This document shows, in pieces, positions 35,557 to 48,243 of a DNA stretch of 64,000 nucleotides (positions within the stretch are counted from its first letter, which is position 1; every line of letters starts with the position of its first letter). Origin of the DNA: Moniliophthora roreri (taxonomy: Eukaryota; Basidiomycota; Agaricomycetes; Agaricales; Marasmiaceae); assembly GCA_001466705.2 (NCBI GenBank), contig LATX02000223.1, positions 62,001 to 126,000 on the forward strand. Reading direction: 5' to 3'. Made by a program: the position numbers and the translations under genes. The notes beneath the pieces were generated by a model. It worked only from the letters and a program-made list of their open reading frames with translations, was not told the DNA's origin and did no database searches.

Positions 35557-37483
35557 TCAACTCAATGTGTAAACCTTTGATGGTGGTATTTCCTGATACG
35601 CCTTGCGAACCTTTTCAAGAACCTGTTCTGGATTTCCAAAATCAATGCAAGGTCAAGAGAAGAACGGAAAAAAGGTACAACTCACTCAATATTGGGCTTC
35701 TCCAAGCATAACTATGCATTACACCTATGATGACTTCCAATAACTCGACCACCTCATCCTCCGAAATACCAAACATCATGCGTACATCCTCTGCATCCAC
35801 ACGACCGCGAGCTGTCCTTATCCATTTCACAAAGACCTGGCAGACATTCTCCCATAAACAGCCAAAACACGGATTAATCCTACTCGAACGCTTGAAGTAC
35901 ATCCTGACTTCGGGATTCCTTAACGCTTCAACGCATGCTTTGGCTGCCTCAAACGGCTTTTTCATCGAAGCGGCATTTGTTTCCACTGTCACCGAGTACA
36001 CGTGAACTATCGATGCATGTGCAAGGGTGAGAGTAACAAGTTGCATGCCAATGGTTGAGAACTCGCCGCTGACGGCATTATAGGGAAAACCAAGTTCTGA
36101 AGGGGCAAATCGAATGACTGTGCCCTTCATTGGAGGTAGACTGGCTACAAAAGATTCGATGAGGTCGCAAAGAACTCGGTTCGGCGGGGTGTCCGGTATT
36201 TCTGTAAATCCACTACTCAGTTCAAGTGCAAGAGGTAATGGTAGATCAGGAATCTACCTTGCCCACGCTGAAGATGCCACTCGATCTTCCTTGCCCGTTT
36301 GAACAAGATAGATGCTTTTGCGTACATGGCAAGTTTGGAAAACTCGTTGGAAGAAGAAACATCCGGGACAATCTGGGTCAGAAACTTTTGAACCGTCCAT
36401 GTGCCTCGTGGCAAATCTGGCGGGAACCCTTCCTAAAAGTAAGAAGGATACATCAATGAACGATACAATACAGGTAAAACGACGTTACCTGCTGATATTC
36501 AGGCATAGTCAACGGCCACGGTAGATCGACTTCCAAATTTCCATCACCGAATACCGCAATCAGACTGGTCGAGGTATCGACAGTCGCGTCCCAACAATTG
36601 CTCAAGATAAAAACGGTCCAGAAAGCGTTGATTCTTTCTCCTTCAACCATTGGGTCGCTCGTAGGAGGTAATAAAGGTAAATTCATCCCAGTAGCAGAAT
36701 CCTCGCGGTTACTCCGAATCTTGTGTAGTTGAGCGCCAATTGCAAGGGATATGGCTTGCGTTAAATGGTATTGCCCCTCCAAAAGACGGCCGTGACAAAA
36801 TAAGAATGTCGTAAGTAGAAGCTCTGCTTGGATATTTTCCACGACCACGAAAGGATTAGCTGTTTCCGTAACCATCATCTTAGTTGCGTCGTTGATAGCC
36901 CGAGTGAGATATGCAGCAATCCGGGCTTCTTCTTGAGGAGTTGTGGGTCCCGTTCCAGAAAGACGCAAACCTAGAACATGCACAGCACTGAGGAGGCCGC
37001 GGGTGGGCTTCAAAGCACGACTCGACGATTCGGGCAGCAATGCGGCGGACCTAAAACGCTCAATGTTCAGGAAAAATCCGAAGTCTGGAGCTGGCATCGA
37101 CCGATCTAGCAATGATGTTCTTCAAAGACTTGACTATCTCTTGGTTTGATTCCCCCAGACCGTCAGATTGCCATATCGGGTCAAGGCACGACTCCTTGTT
37201 TGGCATCTGCAACCAAGAGTCAGCGAGAAGAACTCGAATTGGAGGAGGAACACACCTTGGGTATGAACGAGGAAATGATGTGTGAAGCTTCTGTAACCCA
37301 TACTTCTGCGCCTCCATCAGCATCTGGCACTTTGACCCGCCCGTCCTGTATGCAATCAAAATCAAAACCCCCGCTAATCAATACATCTAAAGCGGCCACA
37401 TTCAGGCGCCTAGCTAATGTCTCAGTACCAAGGTGTAGAAAGGGATGGTGCGTGTGCTCGCCATATTCTTCAATCAATATCAT
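35557..37483 (-). CDS. Fungal-specific TF-domain protein, N-terminus incomplete
   Basis: Minus-strand exons: 37256-37483, about 37112-37206, 36489 to about 37112, 36258-36432, 35686-36201, 35557-35627; introns of 49, 56, 56 and 58 nt. The core resembles the middle homology region of Zn2Cys6 regulators (Fungal_trans): DFGFFLNIERFRSAALLP, then LLTTFLFCHGRLLEGQYH...AISLAIGAQLHKI and NAFWTVFILSNCWD. The C-terminus is rebuilt through a last intron to ...PPSKVYTLS. No Zn2Cys6 cluster is seen upstream, so the DNA-binding part is missing, lies in unseen exons beyond 37.5 kb, or was lost. The frame changes at about 37105: either a 1-nt frameshift or a 55-nt intron with a weak GTCTGG donor. Possibly a pseudogene. 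Confidence 0.7.
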
Positions 37484-38658
37484 CGTAGGTGTTGTATCCG
37501 CGAACGTCTAGAATCGACACTTTCACTGACGGTGCCAGTTTTAGGTCTCAGGAAACATCCAAACAGTGACGTTCTTGCCCTGTATTATTATTAGACTTGA
37601 AGACCTCCTCAGCGAGTTGCTCCCGGTGTTCCAATGAAGAGATGCGTCAGAATACAAAAGAGAGGTGTGTCCCCTTAATCTTAGCCTGGGCTTTGCGGAA
37701 ATGCGGTAGAGAAGAGAGCAATGACGTGTTATCAAATGACAAAGCCTAACTCATCAAAAAGGTTATCAGCAGGACACGCGAGGACCGGGGACCTCCCAGA
37801 AGTTGGTCGAACTGTTTCTGTGCTCCGACACGGACTCGGACATCGACATTCCTTGACCCTTGCCAAGACCCTCTCCCCGCCGCGTTATCTCGCGCTACGT
37901 CGAATTCATTGGTCCTGAAGGAGGCAGAGCAATAGAGCACCTCCAGGGCAGCTTATAGGCCCATACCGAAGCCGATTTACTTGCCGCAACTTTGAGTTTT
38001 GCCCCAACATGGCTGAGGTTGTTGCCAAGCACCAGCTCTCAGGATCTCCAGTGAAGCCATCCATACCGGAGACCCCATCACATTTAATGACACCTGGAAT
38101 TCTGACTATCACCAGGCACTTCAACGTGATGCAGGTAAATGCATCGCAACAAGTTTTGCAGACTTTAACCCACTGGCACGAGAAGGTACTGAATCAAGCA
38201 CGGAAAGAACTAGAGAAAAAGGCGAAGAGGAAGACGGCATAGAAGGAGGAACCTGAAACTTGCACCTCTCGAACCCGCAGTCGAACTACCCTCATTACCA
38301 TCACCGCCCATTAACACTGTATCCTCGGAAGGGCACATATTGTCCCCAGTCATTACTAGGTACCGGAGCTGACCAGGCAAGTCATATCGCCGGCACTCAC
38401 CACCACCAGGGTTGATAGGTCATCAAAGATCCCCATGAGAGGTTGGGAGAGTTATAACCTCCCGATTGAGCATATCTACCATTGTGCAGTGATAGGACCG
38501 GAATCTACTTGTGTGGGGATACGGCTGCGAAGCGTGGATGCATGACTCATTATTCTGTCTGGCTCAGCAATCTCCTAAATGAGGAGGCGAATACAGTGAC
38601 TCTGGCAAGAAACTATCGTAAACAAAAACTCGTACCATAAATATATCTGAAGATAATA
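37484..38658. other. Intergenic between TF-domain and DUF4139 genes
   Basis: A 77-codon plus-strand frame (38009-38242) ends in a Lys-rich helix but has no family match. An acceptor-like TAG just upstream of 37483 suggests the TF-domain gene may have another exon here. Nothing else recognised. Confidence 0.3.
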
Positions 38659-40722
38659 CTACAGCCCAATCACTTGAGCATCCAACGGTGCCAGCACCTC
38701 CCACTGCGACACCAGGTTCACCGTACCCTGCGCAGGTATATCGCACAACCAGAAGAACCTCCCATCTTTTCCAAGCATCCGCACGTTAGCATCCGCTTCG
38801 TCTGCCCCATACCATTGTGCAAACACGCCCGCCCCAACCATCACAGCAGGTGAAGGTCTATCTGCTCCAGGAATAGGAGGTTTCAACGCGGGGCTGGTGA
38901 GCTTCACCGCCACTCTCGTGTCTTCGGAGATAGGGATTCGGTCAAGAACTTTGAAATTGTGAATAGGTATTGATTTGGTGTTGTGCACGGTTATACGTGT
39001 CGTGGTGCTATGCGAGCGAGATTTGTTGTAGAAGCCGGTCGTCGTAACGTTTTTCACAGGTGAATGATATGTGACTCGAACAGTTGGATCGACACTTCAA
39101 GGACATTGAGAAAGAGGCGGGGGATAATAAGTAGGGCACGTACTATAATGGACACTCAAATGTCTCTGTGGGGTTGACCGTCGGTATCATCGTTCTTGAG
39201 ACGAGGCAGCCATCAGCATACACGTTCACTGCGCTAGGAAGTAATGTGTATTCTGAAGCATTGCGGATTTGAGCCTGTAGAAAATATCTGCTCAGCTAGC
39301 TATCGCCAAATAGTATGTGGAGACGAACCTTCAAGTGGGCCCTTGTATCACCATGTTCACCTCCCGGGGCACATACCCATGTTAGCTTTGCAGCTGATTT
39401 GAGTTCAGCTATGACAATGCTATGGACACCATCGCCAGAGGAGATGGAAACCTCGCCAGGTAGCTTGAATGTCGCACTGGGCTGAGACGCAAGAGTAATT
39501 CCTCCGTCTTCCTCGACTGCCGGATCAACATTCGCATCTTCTTGCACATACTCAGCGACTTCTACGTCTTCCCCGTCTCCCACCTCTTCCTCGTCGTCCG
39601 ACCCGTCTTCGTAAGCGGCGTTCCGTTTGCCGTATGTTCCAGACTTCCTGGCTGGTGTGCCACCAGTGGATTCACGCCGTCTCTTCCGGTTAAGAGGTTG
39701 CGGAGATGCGACAGGTATATGGAGAGATACTGGCCAGGTATCAAGTGAAGGGACATTTACGCATGAAGACGGCGATAATGTCCGTAGCGTCAAGGAGACG
39801 TTGTTCCAACACTGAAATGCTATTAGCTGCTTGAATCAACAAGAACCGAGTGATTCGACTTACCTCGCCGCTGCTCCGCTTGATGATGGCTTTATATATG
39901 AGGGTAACTGGAGAGTTGATTGCTTGCGTGTCGACTCGGATGTCATAACTTGGTGACCAGCTAGAATTGCTGACGACTGAAGAAATTATGAATACAGAAG
40001 AAATGTAGACAAAACAGGAACACACACCATATGTCACTTGAGCTTCGATTTCTCTCTCCTGATCACTAAACAGGGTAATGGAGGCACCAAATGGAGGTTC
40101 CGAATGTGCTACAGTCAGGCCATCAAGTTCGACTTCGAGTTCTTGACTGATTCGCTCCAGCTGCTTCTCTAGCTTCAACGATTCCTCGTCTAACTCTGTT
40201 CCAGCATCCCGAATGACTCGCAGCATTCCGCCTACGTGATCTGGTTGAACATTCTCGACGTTCAGGGTGCCTGAGTAGGTATCCAGGCTATCCATCGTTT
40301 TCTTCACCCTTTCTAGCTGCTTTTCGACGGAACGTTTCTGGCTTTGAAGGCTGGCGGCATCCGACGACACTAGTGGAGGCTTCCGTGTCCTTTTGACGAC
40401 GACGTTTCGTATTGAAGCTGACCCTTTAACGTCTACTCTGTAGGATGGCTGGTTGAGAAACGAACACGAATGAAAAGGCCTCCACACACCTTAATGATTC
40501 TGCATCCATAGTCTGCGGTAAATTGCTGATATGAACCATATTCCAGCCATTCTGGACAGCAAACCGGTACGAACGCGATACCTCGGCTGAATCTGGGTAT
40601 AGGTTCACTCCAACCAATTTGCCTGCTTCGAGTGATATGGTTTTGATGACTTCCGGTGAACCAGCGATGGCATCCACACGACCGAGAAGATTATCCTTGC
40701 TATCAGTGACTTCTGCTGACAT
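38659..40722 (-). CDS. DUF4140/DUF4139 domain protein
   Basis: Minus-strand exons 40490-40722, 40028-40437, 39864-39976, 39329-39811, 39144-39274 and 38659-39094; introns of 49-54 nt; all phases agree; 601 residues. The N-terminal DUF4140 part starts with VIKTISLEAGKLVGVNLYPDSAEVSR. A long coiled coil (about residues 100-180, Lys/Glu/Leu-rich) leads into the DUF4139 part: SNSSWSPSYDIRV, LTLRTLSPS, an acidic insert (EDGSDDEEE), LPSAVNVYADG and the signature VDPTVRVTYH. The family is known from bacteria to animals (called mucoidy-inhibitor MuiA-like); biochemical function is not established. No signal peptide or membrane segment, so probably cytosolic. Intact. Confidence 0.85.
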
Positions 40723-43703
40723 GATGACCGTTTGTGGGAAAGAAAGAAGTTGAGAATTCCATTGTTGAAACGGTGATGTTTGTTGAAGTCTCTTCGGGCG
40801 TCTAAATCGTGATTGGTTCCACTAACGATAAACGAAGTAATAAGTATGGGAACTGCAGGGATCGGGACTACAGAGTGCCTCTACTCGGTTAAATTGGAAT
40901 GTCAAAATATTGTTTCACTGTGCTGAATTGAATACATGCTCTACGATTATGACCTATTGTACTTAGAATTGCTCGACGTTGCTCGTACGGTTGTTGATTG
41001 ATTGGTGGGGGCGACATGCTATTTGATGCTAAAACCACAAGTGAAAGAAGGCTTCGGAGCCAGTCTGTTTCCGAAGGTATCGTCAGACGTGGTAAATCTA
41101 CAGATGACGCCGACTCACCTGCATTGGCATCGTTTCAAGAGATTGGGATACTTGAGAGTTGAATGTGTGCGTTGCTGTTTTCAAGCAGTCGTGCAGGGGT
41201 CCAAGTCAGGTAATACAGATCCTGGGTTCTTGGAAGTTCTGTCGAATTAACTTCGTGGGTGTGAGATGTGCAATTCCGGGACATGGAAGAAGCAGTGCGT
41301 AAGAGTTGAAAGTATCGTAGAGAAATGGTCCGATGATTTCCTTAAGTTTCCGAAACGACAGTCAGAGGCGGTGGAAAGAGTACGTGCTATTGACTCACCA
41401 AACTTCATAGGCGCCATCAGGATACCGTCAGATCCGCAAGGAAGATTGGAATGACTGAGAGTAGCGCCGAGCATAATGATTTGACTGCAGGCAGTCTGAG
41501 TGTTAACGGCGATTTTCGAGTCGGTTCCCTCTTTCCAAGATTCTTCACATCCTTCTGTCAATTGAAGCGACAATACGAAACGAGAGCACCTCTTTCTGTG
41601 GCCGCAGCCATTGTTATGGAGTTCTGAGGATCAGATGTAGTTCAGTGGTGTGACCTGTGTTGACAATAAGGACGCACCTCAAAACCGATGCCAGCGTCTA
41701 CAGCCTGTAAGTCTGTTGAAACTTCTCCCTGCAAGTTGGGGATGTATAGGAGCTAGGAATCCGGCAGAATAGTGCAGAATGGTTGAGAGTAGGGCGGAAA
41801 TCAAGAACCGATTCGAACTCAGCTCATTCCAAGCCATGACGATCGCCTCGACCAGGAAGCGAAAAAAACCAAGCATCTGCCATCTGGCGTTCTTATGGAA
41901 GCTAGCTATATGCAGTGCGAGGTAAGCTACAACTATATGATTACCACAGCGGTTTGGGAACTCACCTCTTCCTCACCTCTTCCCATCAGGTTCCTACAGA
42001 GCTCGTCGCCGGAGCTTTCACTTCGTAGAGGGCACATCTACCACTGGATTTGGCTATATGGTGCTTGATGCTCTTCAGGAAGGCGTAGGATGGTCGAAGA
42101 GCGATGATGTCCGACGTGACATCCATGAGGTGAAGTACAGGGTCACTTCTCTGTGTCACCAACGGTTCTTTGGTTCCCAAAGTGACGTTTCTTTGGTGTG
42201 AAGACCTGCGTTCGCATCAAGCGGAAGCTTCAGCGGCCTACAGACACGAGTTGACTTGGGTGAGCTATTTCTAATCTTCATGAGTGCAAAATTGGCTTAC
42301 TCATCGCGAAGATGAGGCACACCACCACAAAAAATCTCAGTGCATGGCTGGAACCTGCACAATTCAATGCATGTCAAAACTGGCAGCGATAAAGATTGGT
42401 CTCTAAACTTATCTGACACGGTGTATCGCTCTCTGGGTCTCGCTCATCTGGACCAGACGACCCGTTTGCGGCCAGGTACTTATTTCTATGGGGACTCCCC
42501 AGGTACCCTCATTCCCCGGATTTCTTCTTGGCGCACAGACCATATTTCTGCCCGTCCCTGAGGTTGGAATCCTTTAGCTCCCATCATACGTCGGCATTGG
42601 CTTCTCCAGAAGTGTCCATTGTGCCTTCCACATGCACAACTGCACTTCTTGACCTCTTCACGGCGTAGAGTTGGCAGGAGCCAGCATGCTGGCATCGTCT
42701 TTAAAGTTCTGTCGGTTACATACGACCGGGACCCTTTAAAGTTCAAGAAGATGGAGCAAAGCTACCGATAAGTTGATATGTGGGAAGTCGAAACGCCACT
42801 AGTGTGCCAGACGTCAGAGAGCCGAAGGTTCTGCGGCCAAGTGCGTCAGCAGAGGCAATAAGGCTCTCATCCTCTCGGACCTCAAGTGCTTTACGATAGG
42901 TAGGCGTTTTGACCTTTTCCAGCGAATCCGTCACTGAAAGGCAACGTTTTCTGAAGACTGAATAACTCCGAATGCTCCAGGAAGGTTGCTCGCTCCTTTA
43001 CGACAGCTGTTGGTGGTCCAAGTTGCCTTGTTGACTTTCCTTCAGCTTCTATAATGGGAATGACAATCGCGAGTTCGAGGCGACGGGGAAGGTGCCAAAC
43101 GCTTCAACCAAGGCCCGCAAGGAATCAGATGATGTGCTTCCTCTCGCACGATAGAGTTGGGGTGCTCGCAGACTATATATCCAGCTATAATTCTACCAGT
43201 AATCCCCCCCTACCTCCCCATTCTTCCGAGCTGCGAGTTCGTCTACGGCCTGTGTTGCGCTGATTGTTGGGATTGCCGGGTGGTTGGTGACGTGTCGTCT
43301 GCACGGGTGCAGATCATCCGGGTTTCATCCTCCATCTCAAGGATTTCCCTTCAAAGCTGCGATGTCGAGACGCTGGGAGGGGCCTCGAAGTGTACTTCGT
43401 GATGACGGTAGCAATGTGATGAAACGCATCTTCTTTCGAGCGTTCTGACTCACGGTCCGGTTCGGTGGGTCGAAGTCCTAGTCAGTATACGCCTTTTCTC
43501 ATCTTTCTCTGCGGCTGTGGCCCATTGACATTACATTGCCTTCATTTCGTGTGGGGCATGCGCCGCGGGGTTCTAAAATTTTGGACCCCCATCATCCAAA
43601 TGATTCCATTCAGTTTTCGACACCTTTTTGTCCTTCTCAAAGGCTGTGGTTCTCATCCAACGCTTTTGCACTCCCTTTCTTCTGCCACTTGCTACGTCCT
43701 TCG
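40723..43703. other. Intergenic, possible gene remnant on minus strand
   Basis: A series of short minus-strand frames (41247-41573, 41679-41876, 41986-42180, 42486-42746, 42743-42934) are collinear and could be exons or remains of one gene, but I find no family signature and no convincing splice chain. Not annotated as a gene. Confidence 0.3.
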
Positions 43704-44819
43704 ATGGCTGTCCCTCATTCCCGCGAACCTGCTTCGACAACTCCATTAACTGACGAGTAAGTATTCAATCATTGACAGGGGTGCGGGTGCTGATTAACAT
43801 ATTACAGCGGGAATTGTGAGCAGCTAATGAACAACGTACACTCGGGTGGAGGGCGGGGTTACGAATACCAAGAAGATGATAACTGGGGTGAGTATTCTAC
43901 TTTCTTGTCTTCGTCTTCTTCGAAATTCAACTTCAGTATCTCAAGAGCCTGATTCTCGTTCTGGTTCATCGTTGTTGAGCACCTGCGCAAACAACTCGTA
44001 TTGCAGCTATTATCCTTTCCAAAGTCCCCCAATATTTCCCGACCAAGACGATTACGCCTCTTATCCTTATGGTGACGGCTTTGATCAAGAACAAACTTTT
44101 GTCGAAAGATCACACCAGACCCCCTCAACAGCACATTTCCCACTCCCAGTCGCACATACCGCAAATTCAGGGGTTCCTTTTGGTCTGTCGGCATCTACAT
44201 CCGAGTTCAATCTTCAACCTCAGGTCCCTTTCCTGCCCACAGCAATGTCAACGAAGCCCTATTCTTCGTCAGAAATTCAAGCTCCATCCAGCCATGCCTC
44301 ACAGGACAACAGCTTCAGACTGACAGAACACTTGCCATGTTACCGTGTCCGTCCCAGTTGTACAGAGCACGGTCCCCTCTCGGGTAGTTCAGGTGGAATC
44401 ACCTTCCCGCTCACAGCTGGCTGTGAGAGCATCCACATGCCCGTCTATGAGACACAGGGACGTGCTCAGAGCGTTTACAGCTCGACCATGAGAAGTGCGA
44501 CGACACCAGCAAATGTTACGCGTACTGTAGTCGCATCGACTGCTGTTCTTGCTGCATCCAGGGCAAGAAGAACCCCCGGAAAGCAGGCTGCCTATCACTG
44601 TCCACATTGTGCTGATACCTTTACGACGAGTCACAATCTCCAAAGTGAGTGACCTCATTCACTGCGTTTTCAGGTTCTTGTTTGACTTTATATGCCATAG
44701 GTCATATTCGTTCACATCTTGGAGTACGTCCATACAAATGTCAAAGATGTGGACGTGGATTTGGCACCAAGCATGATCGCAAACGCCATGAGAAACGCTG
44801 TAAGCCCTTGACGGCTTGA
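43704..44819 (+). CDS. C2H2/C2HC zinc-finger regulator E
   Basis: Exons 43704-43756, 43808-43887, 43937-44644 and 44701-44819; introns of 51, 49 and 56 nt; 319 residues. A long Ser/Pro/Gln/Tyr-rich region precedes VVASTAVLAAS, a variant of the motif of genes A-C, then an Arg-rich stretch. Finger 1 is C-x2-C-x12-H-x3-H (HCPHC...HIRSH) and is cut by the last intron after NLQ, the same position as in A-C. Finger 2 is C-x2-C-x12-H-x3-C (CQRC...HEKRC). There is one intron more than in A-C, splitting the N-terminal region. Same family, different lineage from the tandem-duplicated genes. The tail is only five residues (KPLTA). Predicted DNA-binding regulator. Confidence 0.82.
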
Positions 44820-45280
44820 TGACTGAGCAGCAGCAGCCCGCTGTGGCTCTCGTGAATTCGCCTGTACCGTATCTAGGGAATTGGATTCTCTTATGCCTTC
44901 AAGCGTCGGAGCTTTCTTGCGACCGGTCAAGCAACGCGCCGCTACTCGCTCACTCAGTGTTCTTTAATCACACCATGAAGATAAAACTTGGGAGTTGCGA
45001 ACAAGTCATCCGCGTTGTGATTCAACAGATGGCGGCTGTTTCGTCTCATTTGATGGGGCAGCAAAACACAGGCGCAGTGAGTGCTGTGTATTTCAAAAGT
45101 ATTCGTATCATTCCACAGAATTATGACTTGAATTGCTCACCGAAAAGCCGTTTCTTGGTAGATTAAACAGGGTTCAGGTCTGACTTACGATTGTCAAGTT
45201 ACAGCAGACGACAGCAAAGCCATTATTAAATACTGACTCCCCGAGAATCTTTACTTTTGTTATATTTCGCATCTCGCAAG
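44820..45280. other. Spacer between zinc-finger genes E and F
   Basis: 461 bp with no recognisable gene; holds the 3' flank of E and the promoter of F. Confidence 0.4.
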
Positions 45281-46146
45281 ATGTACGGGTAAGTACGTCC
45301 AAAACCCGCTCTTGCCCTGTACTCACGAAAGTACCTAGATCATTTGGCCATAACCAAAGCTACTCTTATAATCCCAACCCATCGTCATCTGATGCCTCAA
45401 CATACGGTGAGCACTACGCCCGACGTAGCCCATGGGTTTACTCATAAGCGTTTCGAGATTGTGAATGTCATAGAGGCCGGTGCTTGCTTCACCATGTTTT
45501 CCCGGCGTGAGTTTGTCTATTTGCTTCCTATGTCTTTACGTAGTGATGATTGAACCCGCATCCTCCAGGACGGTGAATCGAGGACAATGGCCCCAGGGGC
45601 CTGCGGCTCCCTATCCCGTAGTTTATCAGAACGATATCTCAGGAGGAGCGACTGCCCAAAATGCAAGCCAGCAGCAGTTCATCAACACCTCGAATAACAT
45701 ATTACCAGCTCCCGGACTAGTGCCGCCAGTGAACCCGAATTACAGTATGCCTACGATGATGTACAGCGGTTCTCAACAGGACTACATGGAGAGAGAATCC
45801 CAGCTCAATGACATGCATTCCTCCCACTCGATAACAATCACTCCGACATCCTCACCTTCCAGGTCTCCGACTCAAGCCGGTAGGCCTACTAGAAAGAAAG
45901 ACCCAATCTACTTTTGCAAGGTGCCTGGCTGCGGAAGGGGCTTTACCGAGAAGCACAATCTCGACTGTACGCCCGTTGTTTTCAGCGTCTCCCATGTTTT
46001 CCTGACTATCTATAGATCACATGCGCTCGCATAAAGATGAAAGGCCTTTTGTGTGCGACAATTGCGGCAAAGCTTTCAGATCTGCTTGGGATCGGACTCG
46101 CCATCAGCAGCGATCAAAGGTCCCATGCGCTACTCGTAGGACTTGA
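45281..46146 (+). CDS. C2H2 zinc-finger regulator F
   Basis: Exons 45281-45288 (8 nt, ATGTACGG), 45339-45406, 45449-45506, 45569-45966 and 46016-46146; phases all agree; 220 residues. The 42-nt second intron and the Cys-rich 58-nt exon 3 are the weakest part of the model. After a Gln/Asn/Pro-rich region and SPSRSPTQAGRPTRKKD, finger 1 is C-x4-C-x12-H-x3-H (CKVPGC...HMRSH), split by the last intron after HNLD as in the other family members. The linker KDERPF is close to the classical TGEKPF type. Finger 2 is CDNC...RTRH with a distal Cys instead of a second His. Lacks the VVA..VVDAS motif. Tandem with E on the same strand, 461 bp apart. Confidence 0.72.
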
Positions 46147-48243
46147 AAGCAGAGGTTGGTAGTGTATGACCATATGTATTCATGTCCAATGTAAATTAGA
46201 GAGCCCCACTTTGTATGACGCTATGCCCTCATCATGGATAACCTTCACCAGCTCACAAAGGCTCTTCTTCTCATAGCCCCACATTCCTCATTTCCTGGGT
46301 GCCCTGAAAACCAAACCTACCCTTTTGCCCCTGGCATTTCCGGCTGGCATTTCGGCCCAAAAGGCCACAAAAAGGCCGGACAATGCCAGGTGATGTCATC
46401 CTGATGAGTGCGCCCAACGCGACCATGTCTATCTGTATTCGACTATGACGTGAGCACTAGCCATCCCGAGAAGCCAAGCGGAGTCGCATGAGGAAGTGAG
46501 GGAGTTGAAGAAGAGTGAGAAAAGTAAGGGTAGCCGTAGACAGTTTTTTTTGCATTGCCGCAGCATATTCTTCAATGATCTTGGGCACCGGGAGTGACTT
46601 GGAGCAGTTATCTGAGATATGGTAGAAAAAGAAGCTAATTGGATTGTCGCCGTAGACAGTACAACGAGAGTGTAAATAAGTTATCTATCTAGACCGTAGA
46701 CATGGTGTATTAGTGATTGCAGATAGTTTTCATGGATAAGAACCGCACCTCAACCCATGCATCTACCACGACAAAGACGACGGGCTGACAGGACGGCAGG
46801 AACGATGACGACAGTACGGAGCGATGACGGGGATATACAATCCACCTAGCGATGACAAAGGGTCGTAGGAGTGGTGAAGTTGAGGTCGCCGGAAGTGATC
46901 ACCGACAGGCGATCCATGGGGAGACTTGAAGAGGGTAGAGAGGTGCGATGAGGTGCCCAATTTCCGTGCAAAATTAATCTGATCCGAGGCCAGGTAAACC
47001 CTGTTCCTGGCGTCTTATCAGTTCTGACACAAAGATGGCGGCACGCCGCATCCTCATGGTTAATCGTGCTACGCCTTGCGTACCACGCAAAAAATCTCCC
47101 ATTGTCACTCTTCCTCGATTTCCTTGCGACACACTGTGGATCAAGAATCTCCGCTTGCTGCGGGGGAGAAAGACTTGAGAATCCTTCGAACACTCTACGG
47201 AGGAGTTGCTCTCGCGCAGAAAACCATGGCCCGCTAGCCTTGACATAGGGATCGCGCTCTCCCACGCGCCTGCCACCGAGTTTCAAGGCGAGTTGCACAG
47301 GTAGTTCCAGGAAGAGAATTAACTGGCTTGACGAGTAGCACGGCTGCAGTGGATATTGGTTCGAACAGTTTGATCATGCTAACCGTCAAGGGCAGGGGTC
47401 GAATAATGATAGTGCTAACCTGTAGGTGCGAGCAGGCGCCTGGAGAATATCTGTTATGATGTTAATTACGGTTCTTTTGGATGGGCAAGTAATACCGTAA
47501 CTTACTCGTCCATTGGGTCCGGGCGCACCATTGAGTGAGGGAAGGACGACAGTGTAGATTCCTATTCTAGCGTTGAGCGTCGTAAATTCCTATTCTTTGG
47601 TTGAGTTCGGGGGCCTGAGGCGATCGTCCTGACGTACCGAGAAAGTACCGAGTCATATCTAGGTAACGCCTGCCCCCGGCGGTAAGAAGTCTGTCTCCAA
47701 AGGGATGTCTCTGTGCTCGTTCTTCCTTCATCGAGTCGCGTTTGCCAACGTTGGTGATTAGTTTGGCGCTAGCCACCGTGAAGAGCACACTTTAGGCACT
47801 ATTGGTTCCAAAGTGATGCTAACGAGAAGTTAACAATAGATGGGTTCCTAGCAAATGAATACCGTGTCTGCATAATCCGGGTTTAGCTGGGTTTCTTCGT
47901 TTGATAGTACCATTCACCGGACTGGAGAATATGGTGAGGCTAGGAAAATATTGGGACCATACTTAGCTGCACTGACCCGGCAGACTATCGGGCTAGGTGA
48001 TCATTGCTCTGCGTTGCATTCCGTCGTGCCTTCCTGAATACACACAGAAATTGCGGTGGTAGGTCGAGTCGAAAGGATCAATGACATCGATCATCATCAT
48101 TTCGATGGTACCGCCGACCGGTGAGGCCTATGACATACACACGTCAACATACCCTACTCTTCTCCACTATCATCGTTGTCGTCCACGCCTTGAGGGCTCA
48201 TTAACATAGTCAGTCCCAAATCTACCAGGAATCCAGAAGCAAC
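46147..48243. other. Intergenic, one palindromic repeat
   Basis: A 150-codon minus-strand frame (46846-47298) has a basic, plausible composition but no recognised family and no partner exons, so it is left out. The only structured element is the palindrome at 46330-46390. Confidence 0.35.
46330..46390. repeat. 61-bp palindromic hairpin element
   Basis: Begins CCTGGCATTTCCGG and ends CCGGACAATGCCAGG, with nested inverted pairs (GGCC...GGCC) in the centre, so the whole block can fold into a long hairpin. Could be a very small MITE or a relic of one; no clear target duplication. Confidence 0.5.

Noticed and set aside
46846..47298. 150-codon minus-strand frame
   Set aside because: No recognisable motif, conserved neighbour or splice support; could be chance.
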